The notes under the pieces were generated by a model. The model was not told the origin of the DNA. It searched no databases and was given only the letters and a program-made list of their open reading frames with translations. From positions 1 through 28,519 of the forward strand of contig DATGZX010000070.1 of assembly GCA_035296965.1 (NCBI GenBank): a stretch of 28,519 nucleotides of DNA. Reading direction: 5' to 3'. The position numbers and the translations under genes were made by a program. Positions 1 through 7,197 of the stretch are shown here, piece after piece. Positions within the stretch are counted from its first letter, which is position 1, and every line of letters begins with the position of its first letter. This DNA comes from DATGZX01 sp035296965 (GTDB taxonomy: Bacteria; Planctomycetota; Planctomycetia; Gemmatales; Gemmataceae).

Positions 1-2
1 CG

Positions 3-125
3 TTAAGCCTGCTCAAGCGGAATCCGGCCAAAACGAGCATCGCACGGAAACGCAAGGCGGCTGCCTTGGACACGGGTTTTCTCGAGGAAACCTTGGCTGG
101 GGCACGAAACCTAGAGAAAGTTTGA
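3..125 (+). CDS. 3' end of a DDE transposase (ISAs1-like), 5' part outside the window
   Basis: The first plus-strand frame stays open from the window edge to a TGA at 123-125 and gives about 40 residues. They begin LSLLKRNPAKTSI and continue KRKAAALDTGFL, ending LEKV. The pattern LSLLKR, then K-SI--KR--A---D--FL---L, resembles the C-terminus of ISAs1-type transposases; this is recognition from memory, not a database result. Just after the stop, 127-138 reads GCGTTCGCCCTG, which could be the terminal inverted repeat. The stop codon of the opposite-strand WD40 gene lies inside this tail, so the element has probably inserted into that gene. The fragment is too short to fix the family. Confidence 0.55.
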   Translation, partial: LSLLKRNPAKTSIARKRKAAALDTGFLEETLAGARNLEKV

Positions 126-653
126 TGCGTTCGCCCTGCCAGTGACCACCGTCGTTCCGTCTGGCGAAAAGGCAAAGAAGTGCACTAGACCTCCTGGTTC
201 GATGGTGGCCAACTCGTGATTCGTCGCAGTAGCCCACACGCGCACTGCAGTGCACTCTGAGAAGCCTCGGGAATTCTTGAGGCCTATCGGGGCAGCCATC
301 CGCGATCCGTTCAATGAAAAAGAAATCCGGGGTCCAAGAAGTAGGATGTCAGGTCCCCCAAGCTTCGAGCCGTCCGGCGAGGGCGGCACGATGAATTCGC
401 CTCGTTGATTTCCGCTACTAGTCTCCCAAAGAGTAAGCGTCTCCGGTGATTGATTATCGCTGGTGACCAAGAACCGGCCATCGGGACTCATTCCAAGTGG
501 CGAAGACGTGCCTCGGGGAATTTTTACGATGGTTCGCGGCACGGGCTTGCTCGCAATCCAAAGCAGTACGCAGGCGCCCAGCCAGGTGAGTAGCGCCACC
601 ATACCGACAAGGCGAGGGCCAGGACGTCCGAGCCGAGAAAAGGCGCTGCGCAT
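111..653 (-). pseudogene. WD40-repeat protein, 3'-truncated by an insertion sequence
   Basis: This is a 180-aa frame with a good start: TAGGAG lies about 8 nt upstream of the ATG at 653. Residues 15-35 form a membrane anchor or signal (VGMVALLTWLGACVLLWIA). Two WD40-like strand motifs follow: MSPDGRFLVTSDNQ with TLWE near residues 54-77, and FSPDGTTVVTG near 163-173. WD40 propellers need six to eight blades, so only the first part is present. Reading breaks right after TTVVTG: the last residues and the TAG stop are encoded by DNA that on the other strand is the transposase tail and its presumed end (about 111-138). The native portion is therefore about 139-653 and the rest of the gene, if it exists, lies left of the window. 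Its function cannot be told; planctomycete WD40 proteins of this layout are mostly uncharacterised. Confidence 0.6.
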
Positions 654-771
654 CGAGGCGCTCCTAGATTGAGAGCTGAACGCTGCTTGTCAGTCGAGAA
701 CTCCAGCATAACCGGATTTGAAGGATGAACTCAGTCTCTTGCAGGGCTTCTGTCGGAAGCTCGACAGCGTA

Positions 772-927
772 GCCGGGGCTGGAGGTACTCCGGAAGCCCC
801 GGACGAACCCGGTTGCGACTCTCTCCAACAGGAAGTCAGCCGACTTTGCGATCATTTCATCACGCTGTCTGCAAAGCAAGGTCGCCGTCTGCTCCACCGG
901 GGCTTCCGGAGTACCTCCAGCCCCGGC
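772..927. repeat. Repeat family B: 31-bp perfect inverted repeat with 94-nt spacer
   Basis: Arms at 772-802 and 897-927 are perfect reverse complements (31/31) around a 94-nt spacer. Each arm contains the near-palindrome GGAGGTACTCC, so it could fold on itself or pair with the other arm. The element fills the gap between the WD40 remnant and the ligase gene. Translated, the arms give the peptide AGAGGTPEAP in both directions, which explains the short spurious frames here. It looks like a REP/MITE-type repeat. Only one pair is present in this window. Confidence 0.85.
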
Positions 928-966
928 CACACAAAGCGGCCCTGGTCATGCTGCCAGCTGAATGCA

Positions 967-2373
967 TCAGCCTGCTGCGGCCTGCCCCCCGTCGCTCACC
1001 TCGCAGATCATGCTTTGCAGTTTGCCGGAGGGCGGTAGCTCCAGGCGGTCCTTGATTTCCAGGGTGACCTGAATGGGTGCCTCGAAGAATTCCTGGACGG
1101 CCCGATGCAGCCGGTCTGCGTGATCTGCTGTCCAGGACCGGTTGGGCACGATGCGGACGACGACCCGGTCTAGCGATTGCTGCACCGCTTGGTGCTGATG
1201 ATGTCCGCCGATCAGCGATAGGGAGTGGACCAGGTCGGAAGAATGTTTCCGCCGCCGGCCGGCCACGATGAACGTCGGCCGGCGCTTGCCGAAGACGCGC
1301 GTCAGCAAGGGCAACCCGCGACCACAGGGGCAGCGCCCCTGTCCCAACGTCACCTGGTCGCCGATTTCATAGCGGATGAATGGCGTGCGGAAATTATGCA
1401 AGGTGGTCAGGACGACCCGGCCCGTCGCGCCGGGCTGGCAAGGTTGATCGGAGTCGTCGAGGACTTCGAAGATCACATTTTCGGCATGGACGTGCAGGCC
1501 GTGGCCCTTGGGGCAGGGCGAGGCCAGGTAGCCCGCCTCGGCACAGCTATAGAGATTCTTGACGGGCGCGCCGAAAGCCTGCGCGATCCTGGTCTGCGCC
1601 TCTTCGGTCAAGGTTTCGGAGATGGCCTGCACGGCGCGCAGGCGCGGGAAACGGCGTGGCTCATCCAGGAGGATGCTGGCCAGAAGCTCCAGGTTCGATG
1701 CGTGGCTCAGGAAATAGTGCGGATCGACTCCCCGGAGCCATTCGATCTGTCGGTGCGGGTCCTGGGCCATATCCATGGCGAAGAGCGGCCCCATGTCGAT
1801 GAGCGGCGCCAGGATGGGATTCCAGTTCGGCAGCCTGGTCCCTTGCAGAAATTGCTCTAATTCGGCGCCGGTCTTGAGCGTGGCCCGGACGACCGCCATC
1901 GTGCCGGTGGGATCGAGGCCGCTCCACTCCAGGTCGCGCAGATAATGTGCGAGCCACCAGAGATAGCAGATGTTCGTTTTGAGCACCCGAACCGGGATAC
2001 CGCTCGTTCCGGAGGTACTGTCCTCATCAAGGGCAACGGTCCCCGCCGGTAGTTCGCCGGCACAGAACTTCTCGAAGTGGCTTTGCCAGGTTTGTCGAGA
2101 CAGCAGCGGAATCCGGCGAAAATCTGACATCGATTGGATGGCGGCGGGAGTGATCGAGTGAGCTGCCAACAGCGCGTGATAGTAGGGTACGTGCCGTACG
2201 CAATGTTCCAGCAGGGCCCGGACCTGCTCGAGCTGCCCGCACTCGATCTCGGTGGGAGCGAGCCACTGCGTCCGCTCCAGGGCGAGATAGGCGGTCCAGA
2301 CCTGGCTGAGGCTTCCTTCCGGGATTGCAGGCCAACAGCAGCCAGCTACCGGGCGTAAGCGAAAGAACGACAT
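967..2373 (-). CDS. PaaK/CapK-like adenylate-forming ligase
   Basis: This 468-aa protein is of the phenylacetate-CoA ligase/CapK (coenzyme F390 synthetase) type, which activates a carboxylic acid as acyl-AMP and often passes it to CoA. The phosphate-binding loop is DSTSGTSG at residues 118-125. Later family motifs are YSCAEAGYLA (275-284), a GATGRVVLTTL segment (315-325), RYEIGD (334-339) and CPCGRGLP (348-355), where the arginine and glycines match the adenylate-forming core. Its length is close to the 430-470 aa usual for the family. The start has GAGGGG upstream. There are no phenylacetate-degradation genes and no acyl carrier protein nearby, so the substrate is unknown. In such isolated settings CapK-like proteins often serve polysaccharide or lipid modification. 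It appears to be transcribed alone. Confidence 0.85.
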   Translation of the reverse strand: MSFFRLRPVAGCCWPAIPEGSLSQVWTAYLALERTQWLAPTEIECGQLEQVRALLEHCVRHVPYYHALLAAHSITPAAIQSMSDFRRIPLLSRQTWQSHFEKFCAGELPAGTVALDEDSTSGTSGIPVRVLKTNICYLWWLAHYLRDLEWSGLDPTGTMAVVRATLKTGAELEQFLQGTRLPNWNPILAPLIDMGPLFAMDMAQDPHRQIEWLRGVDPHYFLSHASNLELLASILLDEPRRFPRLRAVQAISETLTEEAQTRIAQAFGAPVKNLYSCAEAGYLASPCPKGHGLHVHAENVIFEVLDDSDQPCQPGATGRVVLTTLHNFRTPFIRYEIGDQVTLGQGRCPCGRGLPLLTRVFGKRRPTFIVAGRRRKHSSDLVHSLSLIGGHHQHQAVQQSLDRVVVRIVPNRSWTADHADRLHRAVQEFFEAPIQVTLEIKDRLELPPSGKLQSMICEVSDGGQAAAG

Positions 2374-2533
2374 GCGGACCCCTCGCGCCGATATCAGAAA
2401 CTAAACGTGCGCACTTCTTTCGCGCCTTGGCGCACTTCGATCTCCACGGGAGAGTCTATTCAGCTCCACCGGGCTTGCCATCAGGAGATGGACGTCCCAG
2501 TCTTCGGCCAACCCTCGACCGACGGGACAAACC

Positions 2534-2708
2534 TTGGAGGAAGAGCAAGAATCAGGAGGAAGATTACGATTACGAAGAGGATGAAGAGCACGATCCAGAT
2601 GAAGAGGAGGATGTCATGCCTGCGCTGCCAGTTCAGTCTTGCTCTTTCTCGTACTCTTGCTCCTGATCCTCTTCCAAATCTTACTCCTCATCTTCATTCT
2701 TTCTCTTA
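2534..2708. other. Purine-rich then pyrimidine-rich tract in a 600-bp intergenic region
   Basis: Between the ligase start (2373) and the next gene (2980) I see no convincing gene. From about 2534 to 2614 the plus strand is almost only A and G (GAGGAAGA, GAAGAGGATGAAGAG). From about 2631 to 2708 it is rich in C and T (CTTGCTCCTGATCCTCTTCC). The two halves are imperfectly complementary and could form a long weak hairpin. Translation gives a run of Asp/Glu in one frame, but with no ribosome site and no conserved domain it is not called as a protein. Confidence 0.45.
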
Positions 2709-2782
2709 GGCATGAGCAGCAGCGGACGCACCTCGCCACTCGGCATGGATGGAACCCGGCGCGATAAAACCGTTCAGGGAAT

Positions 2783-2817
2783 GGTGGGTCGGCGCGAGTA
2801 CGCTTGACGCATCCTAC
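2783..2817 (+). repeat. Repeat family C, copy 1
   Basis: This 35-bp unit is 33/35 identical to the copy at 7146-7180; a third copy in reverse orientation lies at 6982-7016. The core is a small hairpin with TGCGTC or GGGTC on the left and GACGCA on the right around a GCGCGAGTACG loop. It sits about 160 bp upstream of the gene at 2980 and is read through by a longer in-frame extension of that gene. This is a reason to prefer the downstream start. Confidence 0.75.
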
Positions 2818-2979
2818 GGACTAACCGCGTGGTCCCGCACATTCGGCATTTTGCGAACGTTCAGGAAGGGGCGGCTGATAAATCGGACAAAATCTGGGCA
2901 TGTTTTGCAAGAACCGTTCGATACGAAGATAGGCGCGTATTGCCTACGGATAACTTTCGCCCGGAAGAGGGAAAGAGCA

Positions 2980-3540
2980 ATGATTGGTTCGCTGACGGGA
3001 GGGCAGGGCATTGGCAATGCTGCCAGTCTTGCATTCGCCCAACAGGGTAGCACGGTTGCGTTGGCCGGTCTGGCGAGCTTCTCCGGTGGAGAAGGCGCGG
3101 GTGGCCTATCGGGCGGGGAGGGCGGTCAAAGTTCCGCCAGCATCTCCGGCCCGGGCCAGTTGGTGAGCGAGCTGCAACAATTGCAGCAGCAGAATCCGAC
3201 GGAGTTCCAGCAAATCGTGTCCCAGATCGCGAAGCAGCTCGAGAGCGCCGCGCAACAGGCGGGCCAGGGGCAGCAAGGCACGCTCCTTTCTGATCTGGCG
3301 CAGAAGTTCCAGAACGTCGCCAACGGCGGCGATCTGTCGCAGTTGCTGCCGAGCCAGCCTGCCAATGCTGTGCAACAGACGTATGGTCAGAGCGGGTCGG
3401 TACTGACTCAGGCAGCCTCCACGCAAACGAGCGCTTCAGGTGCATCTTCAAGCACTTCGGGCGTCGACCTGAAGCAACTCTTCCAAAGTATTTCGAACGA
3501 AGTGAGCCAGGCCCTGACGCAAGCCCTGAACGCTGGCTAA
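2980..3540 (+). CDS. Low-complexity Q/S/G-rich protein of unknown function
   Basis: This is a 186-aa protein if started at the ATG at 2980, which follows GAAGAGGGAAAGAGCA. The frame opens further upstream, at 2749, but those 77 residues include repeat C, so they are probably not translated. The N-terminal 50 residues are Gly/Ser/Ala-rich (IGSLTGGQGIGNAASL). Residues about 58-120 are Gln/Leu-rich with heptad-like spacing (LVSELQQLQQQNPTEFQQIV) and probably helical. A Ser/Thr linker follows, and an amphipathic end, LKQLFQSISNEV, then ALTQALNAG. There is no clear signal peptide and no recognised domain. The composition suggests a filament, coat or secreted structural protein, but that is a guess. 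The gene stands alone, with repeats on both sides. Confidence 0.6.
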   Translation: MIGSLTGGQGIGNAASLAFAQQGSTVALAGLASFSGGEGAGGLSGGEGGQSSASISGPGQLVSELQQLQQQNPTEFQQIVSQIAKQLESAAQQAGQGQQGTLLSDLAQKFQNVANGGDLSQLLPSQPANAVQQTYGQSGSVLTQAASTQTSASGASSSTSGVDLKQLFQSISNEVSQALTQALNAG

Positions 3541-3587
3541 GCGCCCACGAAGCGATTCGAGCAGATCAAGACCCTCTTCCTGAATAG

Positions 3588-3714
3588 GGGCGAGGGGGTA
3601 GGGGCCAGGGGCGAGGGACATGGGGAGCAGCGAGAGAAACGTCGCTTGCGCACCTCACAACTCCTCATTCCCCTCGCCTCTAGCCCCTACTCCCTCATCC
3701 CTACCCTCTATTCC
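3588..3714. repeat. Repeat family D, copy 1 (G-rich/C-rich hairpin)
   Basis: The left arm is G-rich (GTAGGGGCCAGGGGCGAGGG), the middle contains GTCGCTTGCGCACCTCAC, and the right arm is C-rich (CTAGCCCCTACTCCCTCATC). The arms are near-complementary and could form a long stem. Related copies lie at 8211, 8427, 10107 and 12392. The right arm contains the TAG stop codon of the minus-strand gene ending at 3708. The copy therefore sits exactly between two convergent genes and could serve as a bidirectional transcript end. Confidence 0.75.
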
Positions 3715-4595
3715 TTCGATTTTGGTTGCGACGAGCCTTTTTCCCAACCTGGTTTGGGCGGCACTGTGATCGGACCACGCGGGGCAGGGGGAGCGTCGCG
3801 GATTCCCATACCTGGCCCAGACACGGCAACTGGCGCATGTTCCACATCGGAGAGCCTATTAATTTGCATACGGAGGCGGACTCGACGTTCCTGGTCCCTC
3901 TGCAAGGCGTCGGCCTTGGCCACCGTTGACACGTAGAGGACGTTTTCCAGGAGCACGGCCTTCAGATCGGCTTGATCTGCGAGCAGGCGCACTGCCGTCC
4001 CTAGTTGCACGTATTCCAAGGTAGCACTGACAGGCGTATTGGCCTTGTCGCCGGCATGAGCCTCGTCCAAAAGAATGTTGATGCCCGTGGCAGTTGCCAA
4101 CTCTTTGAGCGCGTTATGCAAAGGCCGCTTCTCGAATGCTATATTCACCAACGGCAGCCATGAAGGGTCCGAGCCGCTCTCGTCCGGTAAGATGCCTAAT
4201 TGATGAAGTGTGGTAACTTCGATATGACCATCGTGCACTCGGTAGGCTCCGTTGACTTGCTTCAGAAGCAACTGCAGCAGGACTTCGAGGCGCACTGAAG
4301 ATGACTTGGGGAGCCTCACGAGCTGCTCCTCGATGTTATCGATACTCACATCCTCCCTGAAGGCTTTCTGATCGACCCAAAATGTCAGGCCGAATTGCTT
4401 CGCGAGAAGGGCGAGAGCGTCTTTCAGTGGAGTATCCGCCGGGATGCCGCGTTCGAGCGAGACCGGCTTGGCGAGCTTGGCGCGTAACTCGCGCGCTGGG
4501 ATCTTTTCTTCAGCATGGGCCAGAGAAAGATGCAACAGGAGGACTAGAGAACTGCAAGCGACGCTCCGCAAAACAAGGGGCATGGCCATAGGCAT
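3708..4595 (-). CDS. Exported protein with two secretin-N0/STN-like domains
   Basis: This 295-aa protein is read from the ATG at 4595, which follows AAGGGAG at good spacing; an upstream extension to 4718 has no such site. Residues 1-29 are a signal peptide ending SLAHAEE. Two related modules follow. The first, about 47-120, contains IPADTPLKDALALLAKQFGL and FWVDQKAF. The second, about 160-235, contains FEKRPLHNALKELATATGI, NILLDEAH and, near its end, NVLYVST. The pattern of a short strand, a helix 'L-xAL-xLa', then 'gi-f-vd' and 'P-v-----v-l--AL-lL' is that of STN/secretin N0 domains, which bind partners in the periplasm. No secretin barrel or TonB plug follows, so this is a free-standing domain pair. 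The last 45 residues are Pro/Gly-rich. The gene ends inside repeat D copy 1. Confidence 0.65.
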   Translation of the reverse strand: MPMAMPLVLRSVACSSLVLLLHLSLAHAEEKIPARELRAKLAKPVSLERGIPADTPLKDALALLAKQFGLTFWVDQKAFREDVSIDNIEEQLVRLPKSSSVRLEVLLQLLLKQVNGAYRVHDGHIEVTTLHQLGILPDESGSDPSWLPLVNIAFEKRPLHNALKELATATGINILLDEAHAGDKANTPVSATLEYVQLGTAVRLLADQADLKAVLLENVLYVSTVAKADALQRDQERRVRLRMQINRLSDVEHAPVAVSGPGMGIRDAPPAPRGPITVPPKPGWEKGSSQPKSKE

Positions 4596-4736
4596 GAACG
4601 AAACTCCCTTAAAATGAGCACCCGCCCCCAATGGATCCATTTCAACCTGCACGCCCGTGCAACACAAGGATCGGCAGAGAATCCCGGCCGTGCGCCAGTG
4701 CCTGTTTCCCAAACTCACACAAAGGCGCGTTCACGT

Positions 4737-4827
4737 CGTTTAACCGCGAGCCAGCGGCGAGCGCGTGTACAGAAGGGAAACTGCGTCTTGATTGTTCACG
4801 CGCTCGCCGCTGGCTCGCGGTTAAACG
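4737..4827. repeat. Repeat family A, copy 1: 91-bp palindromic element
   Basis: Two 35-bp arms (4737-4771 and 4793-4827) are complementary with one mismatch and enclose a 21-nt loop starting GAAGGGAAACTG. A second copy with perfect arms lies at 10172-10262, and even the loops are alike. The arm begins CGTTTAACCGCGAGCCAGCG. This copy lies between divergent genes (start 4595 minus, and the unit beginning near 4928). An in-frame upstream extension of the latter would translate the repeat, which is unlikely to be real. Confidence 0.9.
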
Positions 4828-4927
4828 AAAATTGCAGCGAGAACGGGTTCGGCGATCGTTCGAGCAGCTCTCGGCGAAGCCGAGCGCTCTTTTGGTCATC
4901 GGAAACACTCGAGCTTATCTGATCAGT

Positions 4928-5575
4928 GTGCGTCGTCTCTCGGAAACCGCTGACATCTATCTCGTCTCCTACGTGCCCCGCGGAATCCAACAGGAAAGAG
5001 GTGCGGGGGGTCGTCCCAAGCGAGTCCCTGAATACAAGGCCGTTGTCCCTACAAGCGACGCCTTGGCGGTACGCTGGGAAACACAGCCCTCTGACCCTGA
5101 GGCGACGCTCGCGGACTTCGAGGTGGATGCTCGGAAGCGCGTCGATCTCTTGCACCAATGGCTGGGCAAGCTGGAGCACTTGATCGATTCCGTTCGCGGC
5201 TGGGCAAGTGACCTTGGCTGGTCAACAAGGGTGATCGAAAAACCAACGGAGGACCTGGAAATTGGGGATTACAAGGTACCGGCGCTGCTCATGCAGGAAG
5301 AGACCACGAAAGCCCTGCTTGAACCCGTTGCGAGATCTACCCCAGGCTCCGAGGGTCTAGTGGATCTCTACCTGATGCCTGCGTACGACGATATCGCCAG
5401 TATCTACTTTGAGAAGAACCGCTGGAATGTGTACTACATGGTTCCGGGTAACCCAGGCATCTCGGATATTCCGCAGGGTGCGGAGAAGCCGTTGACAAAA
5501 GTGAGTTTTCGCAAGGCCCTCGACGAGATGAAGAAACATGCCCAACAAGGCTTTCGCGTGGCTCACGAGGATTAA
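4928..5575 (+). CDS. Unknown protein, first gene of a HEPN-like two-gene unit
   Basis: I do not recognise a named family. The frame is open from 4631, but its first 60 or so codons run through palindromic repeat A. The GTG at 4928 (215 aa) or the TTG at 4892 (227 aa) are therefore better starts; neither has a clear ribosome site. Visible parts are a beta-rich N-terminus (IYLVSYVPRG), a charged amphipathic helix (ARKRVDLLHQWLGKLEHLID) and a compact C-terminal region with LLMQEETTKALLEPVAR, EGLVDLYLMPAYDDIASIYF and NRWNVYYMVPG. There is no signal peptide or membrane segment, so it is probably cytoplasmic. The 3' end overlaps the next gene by 38 bp, which implies coupled translation and joint function. 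Codon use looks ordinary for the region. Confidence 0.6.
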   Translation: MRRLSETADIYLVSYVPRGIQQERGAGGRPKRVPEYKAVVPTSDALAVRWETQPSDPEATLADFEVDARKRVDLLHQWLGKLEHLIDSVRGWASDLGWSTRVIEKPTEDLEIGDYKVPALLMQEETTKALLEPVARSTPGSEGLVDLYLMPAYDDIASIYFEKNRWNVYYMVPGNPGISDIPQGAEKPLTKVSFRKALDEMKKHAQQGFRVAHED

Positions 5576-5987
5576 GGCTGTCGAGCGCGAATATATAGCC
5601 ACACGACTAGCTACGGACCGTTTGAAGCAGCATGCCAAAGACGATCCAGCTGTTCTTGCAGGTGGACTGAGACTTCGCGACGTTGAGACTGCTTCCGACC
5701 GACTGGAGGGAACCTACATTATCCGCCTATTCGCCGAATTCGAGACCAGCCTGCGTCATTTCATGACTGATTTCGGGTATCGGATGCCCCGCCAAGTCGA
5801 ATCCCTCATTAGTCGCGTGCGCGATCGGGCCAACGTTGCCAAGGATCACGCGCTAAGAGCACACGAGGTTCGAGTCTATCGAAACACTCTTGTCCACGAT
5901 CGACTGGAACCTGCCCCTTCCATTTCGGTTAGAGAAGCTACCAGCTGTCTGGGGACCTTTCTGAGCTGGCTGCAAAGGATGTGGTGA
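5538..5987 (+). CDS. HEPN-like small protein, possible RNase
   Basis: This is a 149-aa, mostly helical protein. Residues 115-120 read RNTLVH, an R-N-x-x-x-H arrangement, within VRVYRNTLVHDR. That is the RX4-6H signature of HEPN-domain endoribonucleases, placed near the C-terminus before the last helix as in HEPN proteins. An earlier helix pair (GTYIIRLFAEFETSLRHFM, 58-76) fits the four-helix bundle. HEPN proteins commonly act as toxins or RNA-cleaving effectors with a partner encoded next to them. Here the partner would be the overlapping upstream gene, which is not a nucleotidyltransferase as in MNT-HEPN pairs. The start at 5538 has only a weak GAAGAA upstream, in keeping with translational coupling. 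The assignment rests on one motif and the helical pattern. Confidence 0.55.
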   Translation: MPNKAFAWLTRIKAVEREYIATRLATDRLKQHAKDDPAVLAGGLRLRDVETASDRLEGTYIIRLFAEFETSLRHFMTDFGYRMPRQVESLISRVRDRANVAKDHALRAHEVRVYRNTLVHDRLEPAPSISVREATSCLGTFLSWLQRMW

Positions 5988-5999
5988 AGCCTCTTGATC

Positions 6000-6923
6000 T
6001 CATAGTGACCCCGCCTGGCCAGGAACGACAGGCCAAGCTCGACTCAACGAACTATCGACAACGCGCTGCGCCGGTCGCTGGCCTCCCAAAGCCCAGAACG
6101 CCAACTCCTTCCACAGGCTATCGCGGAAGGTTTCACGGAACGGGCCGAAATGGCCAATCGATGCGACGCCATAATCTTCCGGGCGGATCGTGCGCATTTC
6201 CACCGGCGCACTGCTGTACCAGCCAAGGAGCTGCTCCACCGACTTTCCCGGCGCATAGCTGTCGTCCGCGATTTTGTAGGCGAGGATGGGAGCGGACAAA
6301 CGGTCGAAATAGCTGGGGAGGCCCGGGCCCGTGTCGTCCATCAGGTAGCGAGGCTGCCGGCACCACCGGCCCCACTCGCGGGCGACGCCACCCGGCAAAT
6401 CTTCCCCCAGCCCGAAAAGGCGCGCGGGGAAGTAGCCGAGCACCCGCGTCAGCACGGGTACAAGCAGGTACCAAAGAAGGAGCATGCGCCCACGCCCCAG
6501 GATCGGGAAGTTGCCCATGTAGCCGCTCTGGGCGCCGACCAGCAGCACCCGGCTTATCTTGTCGTGATTCTTCAGGAGCCCCAGACACTGTCCGCCAAAC
6601 GAGTGCCCGACCATTGTGATCGGCTGGCCCGGAAAAGCCTTGGCCGCCCACTCCAGCACGGCGAAGGCGTCGCCCAGCGCCCAGTCGCGCATGCAAGCGC
6701 GCAGGCCCTGCCGGGTGCGCTCGCCGCCGGAGTCGCCGATGCCGCGATAGTCGTAGGTGACCACGATCCCGCCCTGGGACGCCAGCCAGTCGGCGAATTT
6801 GCGGTAGTACTGACGTTTGACGCCGGTCGCCGCGTTGATGATGACGACCGGGCCCGCGCCCGCGCCGAACACCGTGGCTGTCAGCGGAAAACCATCTTCG
6901 GTTGTGATCACTTGATCGCGCAT
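6000..6923 (-). CDS. Alpha/beta hydrolase (COG4757-like)
   Basis: This is a 307-aa protein. The ATG at 6923 follows a perfect GAGGAG, so the longer frame to 7034, which runs into repeat C, is rejected. The fold is clear: strand and oxyanion region VVIINAATGVKRQYY (26-40), then VVTYDYRGIGDSGG (54-67), nucleophile elbow GHSFGG with Ser108, a probable acidic residue at Asp220/221 (IADDSYAP) and His258 (IGHFGPF). A helical lid with a hydrophobic stretch (LLLWYLLVPVLTRVLGYFPA) lies around 148-167. There is no signal peptide. The group is made of predicted hydrolases of unknown substrate. The gene converges on the HEPN-like gene with a 12-bp gap and looks monocistronic. Confidence 0.8.
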   Translation of the reverse strand: MRDQVITTEDGFPLTATVFGAGAGPVVIINAATGVKRQYYRKFADWLASQGGIVVTYDYRGIGDSGGERTRQGLRACMRDWALGDAFAVLEWAAKAFPGQPITMVGHSFGGQCLGLLKNHDKISRVLLVGAQSGYMGNFPILGRGRMLLLWYLLVPVLTRVLGYFPARLFGLGEDLPGGVAREWGRWCRQPRYLMDDTGPGLPSYFDRLSAPILAYKIADDSYAPGKSVEQLLGWYSSAPVEMRTIRPEDYGVASIGHFGPFRETFRDSLWKELAFWALGGQRPAQRVVDSSLSRAWPVVPGQAGSL

Positions 6924-6981
6924 CGAGTCGCTCCTCGCGATGCACTCAACTCTCGCTCGGTAGCATAATGAGTGCGCAGCA

Positions 6982-7180
6982 GTAGGGTGCGTCAAGCGTA
7001 CTCGCGCCGACGCACCTTGCCAAGCATCGAACACCGCACGGCTCCCTCGTGCCCCTTCACGATGTACCTTCGACTACTCGAAGACGCTCGCTCGTCTTGT
7101 TCTCGCCAGGGATTGAGACCGACGCGATAGCATCGTCCTCGGAATGGTGCGTCGGCGCGAGTACGCTTGACGCAGCCTAC
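6982..7180. repeat. Repeat family C, copies 2 (minus) and 3 (plus) as an inverted pair
   Basis: Copy 2 occupies 6982-7016 in reverse orientation and copy 3 occupies 7146-7180 in forward orientation. They are near-identical 35-mers 129 bp apart, so the pair could form a large hairpin. Each copy alone has TGCGTC/GACGCA arms. The pair fills the gap between the hydrolase start (6923) and the lipoprotein gene end (7198). The 129 bp between them hold no gene that I can support. Confidence 0.75.
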
Positions 7181-7197
7181 AGACTCGCCACTCACCA

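Noticed and set aside
1225..1860. Long plus-strand frame (211 codons) opposite the ligase gene
   Set aside because: It is the mirror of a well-supported minus-strand gene with adenylate-forming motifs, has no domain and no ribosome site, and follows from high G+C.
2325..2666. Plus-strand frame with a run of Asp/Glu
   Set aside because: It overlaps the ligase start, lacks a ribosome site, and the acidic run is just the purine-rich tract read in one frame.
4631..4927. Longer start for the gene preceding the HEPN-like gene
   Set aside because: The extension translates palindromic repeat A, and the ATG has no ribosome site.
6150..6968. Plus-strand frame of 272 codons opposite the hydrolase
   Set aside because: The minus strand shows a complete hydrolase with triad and ribosome site; this is its shadow.
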